Source: Gammaproteobacteria bacterium (GTDB lineage: Bacteria > Pseudomonadota > Gammaproteobacteria > Arenicellales > Poriferihabitantaceae). From it: DNA of 5,052 nt. The position numbers and the translations under genes were made by a program. Numbering within the stretch: the first letter of the stretch is position 1; every line of letters begins with the position of its first letter. This document shows, one piece after another, positions 4,905 to 5,052 of the stretch. The stretch covers positions 1 through 5,052 of the forward strand of contig JAIBDK010000201.1 in NCBI GenBank assembly GCA_024679435.1. Reading direction: 5' to 3'. The notes beneath the pieces were generated by a model that saw nothing but the letters and a program-made list of their open reading frames with translations, was not told the DNA's origin and ran no database searches.

Positions 4905-5052
4905 GTGAGGTTGAAAACCGCGGGTGATTTGATTGCCGAAGCTCAGAAAACGATTTCTTGCGTCGATGTCGAATTTGCCAGAAAAATATATCAAGAACAT
5001 TCCGAAGTGATAATTCTGGATGTCAGGGAAGAAGAGAGCGCGGCAAAGTCAA
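4905..5052 (+). CDS. Rhodanese-domain protein, N-terminal part (cut by right edge)
   Basis: The frame runs 49 codons to the right edge without a stop. After an N-terminal stretch of about 20 residues (RLKTAGDLIAEAQKTIS) comes VDVEFARKIYQEHSE and then the strand VIILDVREEES (about 35-45). VxLDVREE is the hallmark of the first half of the rhodanese fold. The domain's catalytic Cys loop would lie beyond the edge, so sulfurtransferase activity cannot be judged. Rhodaneses transfer sulfane sulfur or act as non-catalytic sulfur or arsenate-binding modules. The GTG at 4905 is chosen because GAGGAG (4890-4895) sits nine bases upstream; a TTG at 4911 is a poorer alternative. It is on the same strand as the BolA and CGFS glutaredoxin genes, making a short run of sulfur and Fe-S related genes, though a promoter of its own is likely. 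Confidence 0.8.
   Translation, partial: MRLKTAGDLIAEAQKTISCVDVEFARKIYQEHSEVIILDVREEESAAKS

Overview
The window looks like chromosomal DNA from a gammaproteobacterium with moderate GC content. The main reason is a complete, collinear set of the five maintenance-of-lipid-asymmetry genes in the gammaproteobacterial order mlaF-mlaE-mlaD-mlaC-mlaB (about 1010-4051, plus strand), followed by a BolA/IbaG-type gene as at the E. coli yrb/mla locus. The genus cannot be named from the sequence. No rRNA, tRNA, CRISPR array, insertion sequence or prophage was seen. Codon use and coding density look like ordinary core genome.

Layout. At 1-355, minus strand, is the N-terminal third of a MoxR-family AAA+ ATPase that runs off the left edge. 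It diverges from a small two-helix membrane protein of unknown function (484-783, plus). A weakly coding spacer of 226 bases (784-1009) holds a perfect 14-base palindrome and a doubtful 37-codon ORF. The mla operon follows with tight junctions: mlaF/mlaE overlap by ATGA, mlaE/mlaD are 4 bases apart, mlaD/mlaC are nearly contiguous, and mlaC/mlaB are separated by 31 bases carrying a degenerate 19-base tandem duplication. After a 104-base gap with a candidate promoter come a BolA-family gene (4156-4383) and a CGFS monothiol glutaredoxin (4431-4751). After a 153-base gap with a stem-loop and a candidate promoter, a rhodanese-domain gene starts at 4905 and runs off the right edge.

How the genes work together. 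MlaF (ATPase), MlaE (permease), MlaD (MCE substrate-binding subunit) and MlaB (STAS regulator) should form the inner-membrane MlaFEDB complex. MlaC is its periplasmic phospholipid shuttle. Together they move mislocalised phospholipids between the outer and inner membranes. The outer-membrane partner MlaA is not in this window. BolA-type proteins and CGFS glutaredoxins are known partners that bind a shared [2Fe-2S] cluster, so 4156-4751 reads as an Fe-S trafficking or sensing pair attached to the end of the lipid-transport operon, in the place where E. coli has murA after ibaG.

No clearly new system is visible. The most worthwhile leads are the BolA-CGFS glutaredoxin pairing next to mla, the unidentified small membrane protein upstream of mlaF, and the structured non-coding gaps.
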